DNA of 64,000 nt. Origin: Actinomycetota bacterium (GTDB taxonomy: Bacteria; Actinomycetota; Actinomycetes; Nanopelagicales; Nanopelagicaceae). Every line of letters starts with the position of its first letter. Positions within the stretch are counted from its first letter, which is position 1. Both the position numbers and the translations under genes were made by a program. The stretch lies in contig JAQBVO010000001.1 of NCBI GenBank assembly GCA_027728065.1, positions 62,001 through 126,000 of the forward strand. Direction: 5' to 3'. Below are positions 63,167 to 64,000 of this stretch, piece by piece. The notes beneath the pieces were generated by a model that was given only the letters and a program-made list of their open reading frames with translations, ran no database searches and was not told the origin of the DNA.

Positions 63167-64000
63167 GCCAGCGAGAGTTACGCACGCTTTCAGTGCCAGA
63201 GGGCGTTGCTGGAGAGCGCATCGATAGTGCACTCACACGTGTATTAGGGCTATCCCGCACGGCAGTAGTCAAACTTCTTGAAGATGGTGACATCACAACT
63301 TCGCGGCGCAGGATGGTTAAATCTGAACGGGTGAGCACGGGGCAGGTAATTGAGGTTCTACTGCCAGAGCCAATCAACACAGGTGCCATTGCACTCACAC
63401 CTATCGAAGGATTAGAGATTGTCTTTGATGATCAAGACATTGTTGTCATCAGTAAGCCAGTTGGCGCTGCCGCTCATCCAACTCCAGGCTGGACTGGCCC
63501 AACTGTTGTCGGTGCTCTTAGTGCTGCCGGCTTCGTTGTCTCAACAAGTGGTGCACCTGAGCGTCAAGGGATTGTTCATCGATTAGATGTTGGTACAAGT
63601 GGATTAATGATCGTTGCAAAGAGTGATCGTGCATTTACGGTAATGAAAGATGCGTTTCGCACTCGTAGAGTTAAAAAGATATATCACGCCCTGATTCAGG
63701 GACATATGGATCCAACGAGCGGCACTATCGATGCACCAATTGATCGCCATCCCAAAGAGAATCATCGCTTTGCAGTTGTGGGCACCGGTAAAGAATCAAT
63801 CACACATTACGAAGTAATCGAGTTTTATCGCGCTGTCTCCCTTGTCAAGGTTGAGTTAGAGACCGGGCGCACCCACCAGATTCGCGTACATTTTTCCGCG
63901 CTCAATCATCCACTAGTTGGGGATATGACCTATGGCGCCGATCCAGCACTTGCCAAGAGTCTTGGGATGTCGCGTCCGTGGCTTCACGCCAAAGAACTGC
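63163..64000 (+). CDS. rluD: RluD-type 23S rRNA pseudouridine synthase (runs off the right edge)
   Basis: The first 279 codons of an RluA-family synthase. An S4-like RNA-binding domain (LSVPEGVAGERIDSALTRVL, about 9-70) precedes the catalytic domain with IVHRLDVGTSGLMIVAKS, where D142 is the catalytic Asp, and LVKVELETGRTHQIRVHF. The lspA-rluD order is common in bacteria. Exact target uridines cannot be told; RluD-like large-subunit modification is the default. The C-terminus is outside the window. Confidence 0.93.
   Translation, partial: MSQRELRTLSVPEGVAGERIDSALTRVLGLSRTAVVKLLEDGDITTSRRRMVKSERVSTGQVIEVLLPEPINTGAIALTPIEGLEIVFDDQDIVVISKPVGAAAHPTPGWTGPTVVGALSAAGFVVSTSGAPERQGIVHRLDVGTSGLMIVAKSDRAFTVMKDAFRTRRVKKIYHALIQGHMDPTSGTIDAPIDRHPKENHRFAVVGTGKESITHYEVIEFYRAVSLVKVELETGRTHQIRVHFSALNHPLVGDMTYGADPALAKSLGMSRPWLHAKEL

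Overview
The window looks like the chromosome of a streamlined freshwater actinobacterium of the acI / Nanopelagicales type (Ca. Planktophila or Ca. Nanopelagicus relatives). That is an inference from gene families, not a database match. The base composition is near 50 percent G+C, unusually low for Actinobacteria. Genes are packed with 1-40 bp overlaps, even between convergent genes. Actinobacterial markers are present: SepH, SepF, class II DAHP synthase, a DUF6504-dnaE2-dinB SOS operon, a DksA-like protein upstream of lspA, a PASTA kinase and heterodimeric CrtYc/CrtYd lycopene cyclase. No rRNA, convincing tRNA, CRISPR, insertion sequence or prophage was seen.

Layout. 1-5.6 kb, mostly minus: the 5' end of a topoisomerase IV A subunit gene, a pseudouridine salvage pair (psuK-psuG), a divergent phosphodiesterase, a decayed corA tail, sepH and an MFS transporter. 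5.6-12 kb, plus: suhB, then rplS-lepB-rnhB-yraN-comM-dprA-era. 12-22 kb: two DMT exporters, a glgC tail remnant, xylulokinase, a phosphofructokinase with pyrophosphate-type residues, DAHP synthase, ogt, threonine aldolase, endonuclease IV and a PASTA kinase. 22-23.3 kb, minus: a candidate thiamine-uptake unit (TPP-riboswitch-like leader, PnuC-family transporter, P-loop kinase). 23.3-32.8 kb: carotenoid genes in three groups (crtYcYd; crtE-crtI-crtB; crtA-like, cruF, glycosyltransferase, crtD-like), with metF and a CDP-alcohol phosphotransferase between them. 32.8-36.5 kb: YbaK-type deacylase, an iron-ADH-family protein with altered metal ligands, an MFS transporter and a TauE/SafE permease.

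36.5-41.3 kb, plus: the SOS mutagenesis operon behind a perfect LexA box. 41.3-58.5 kb, plus: a complete division and cell wall (dcw) cluster, mraZ-rsmH-ftsL-ftsI-murE-murF-mraY-murD-ftsW-murG-murC-ftsQ-ftsZ-pgeF-yggS-sepF-yggT. It is preceded by a terminator and a 10-bp-phased MraZ operator array, and it has a large RNA hairpin between mraZ and rsmH. 58.5-64 kb: ileS on the minus strand behind a T-box leader, then a DksA-like gene, lspA and the 5' part of an rluD-type gene on the plus strand.

The most interesting unit is at 22.1-23.25 kb. Its RNA leader carries the actinobacterial TPP aptamer landmarks but an altered distal half. It drives a PnuC-family permease translationally coupled to an unassigned P-loop kinase, which suggests a thiamine salvage module. 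Other points worth checking are the crtA-cruF-glycosyltransferase-crtD operon, the two-ligand loss in the iron-ADH protein and two truncated gene remnants (corA, glgC).
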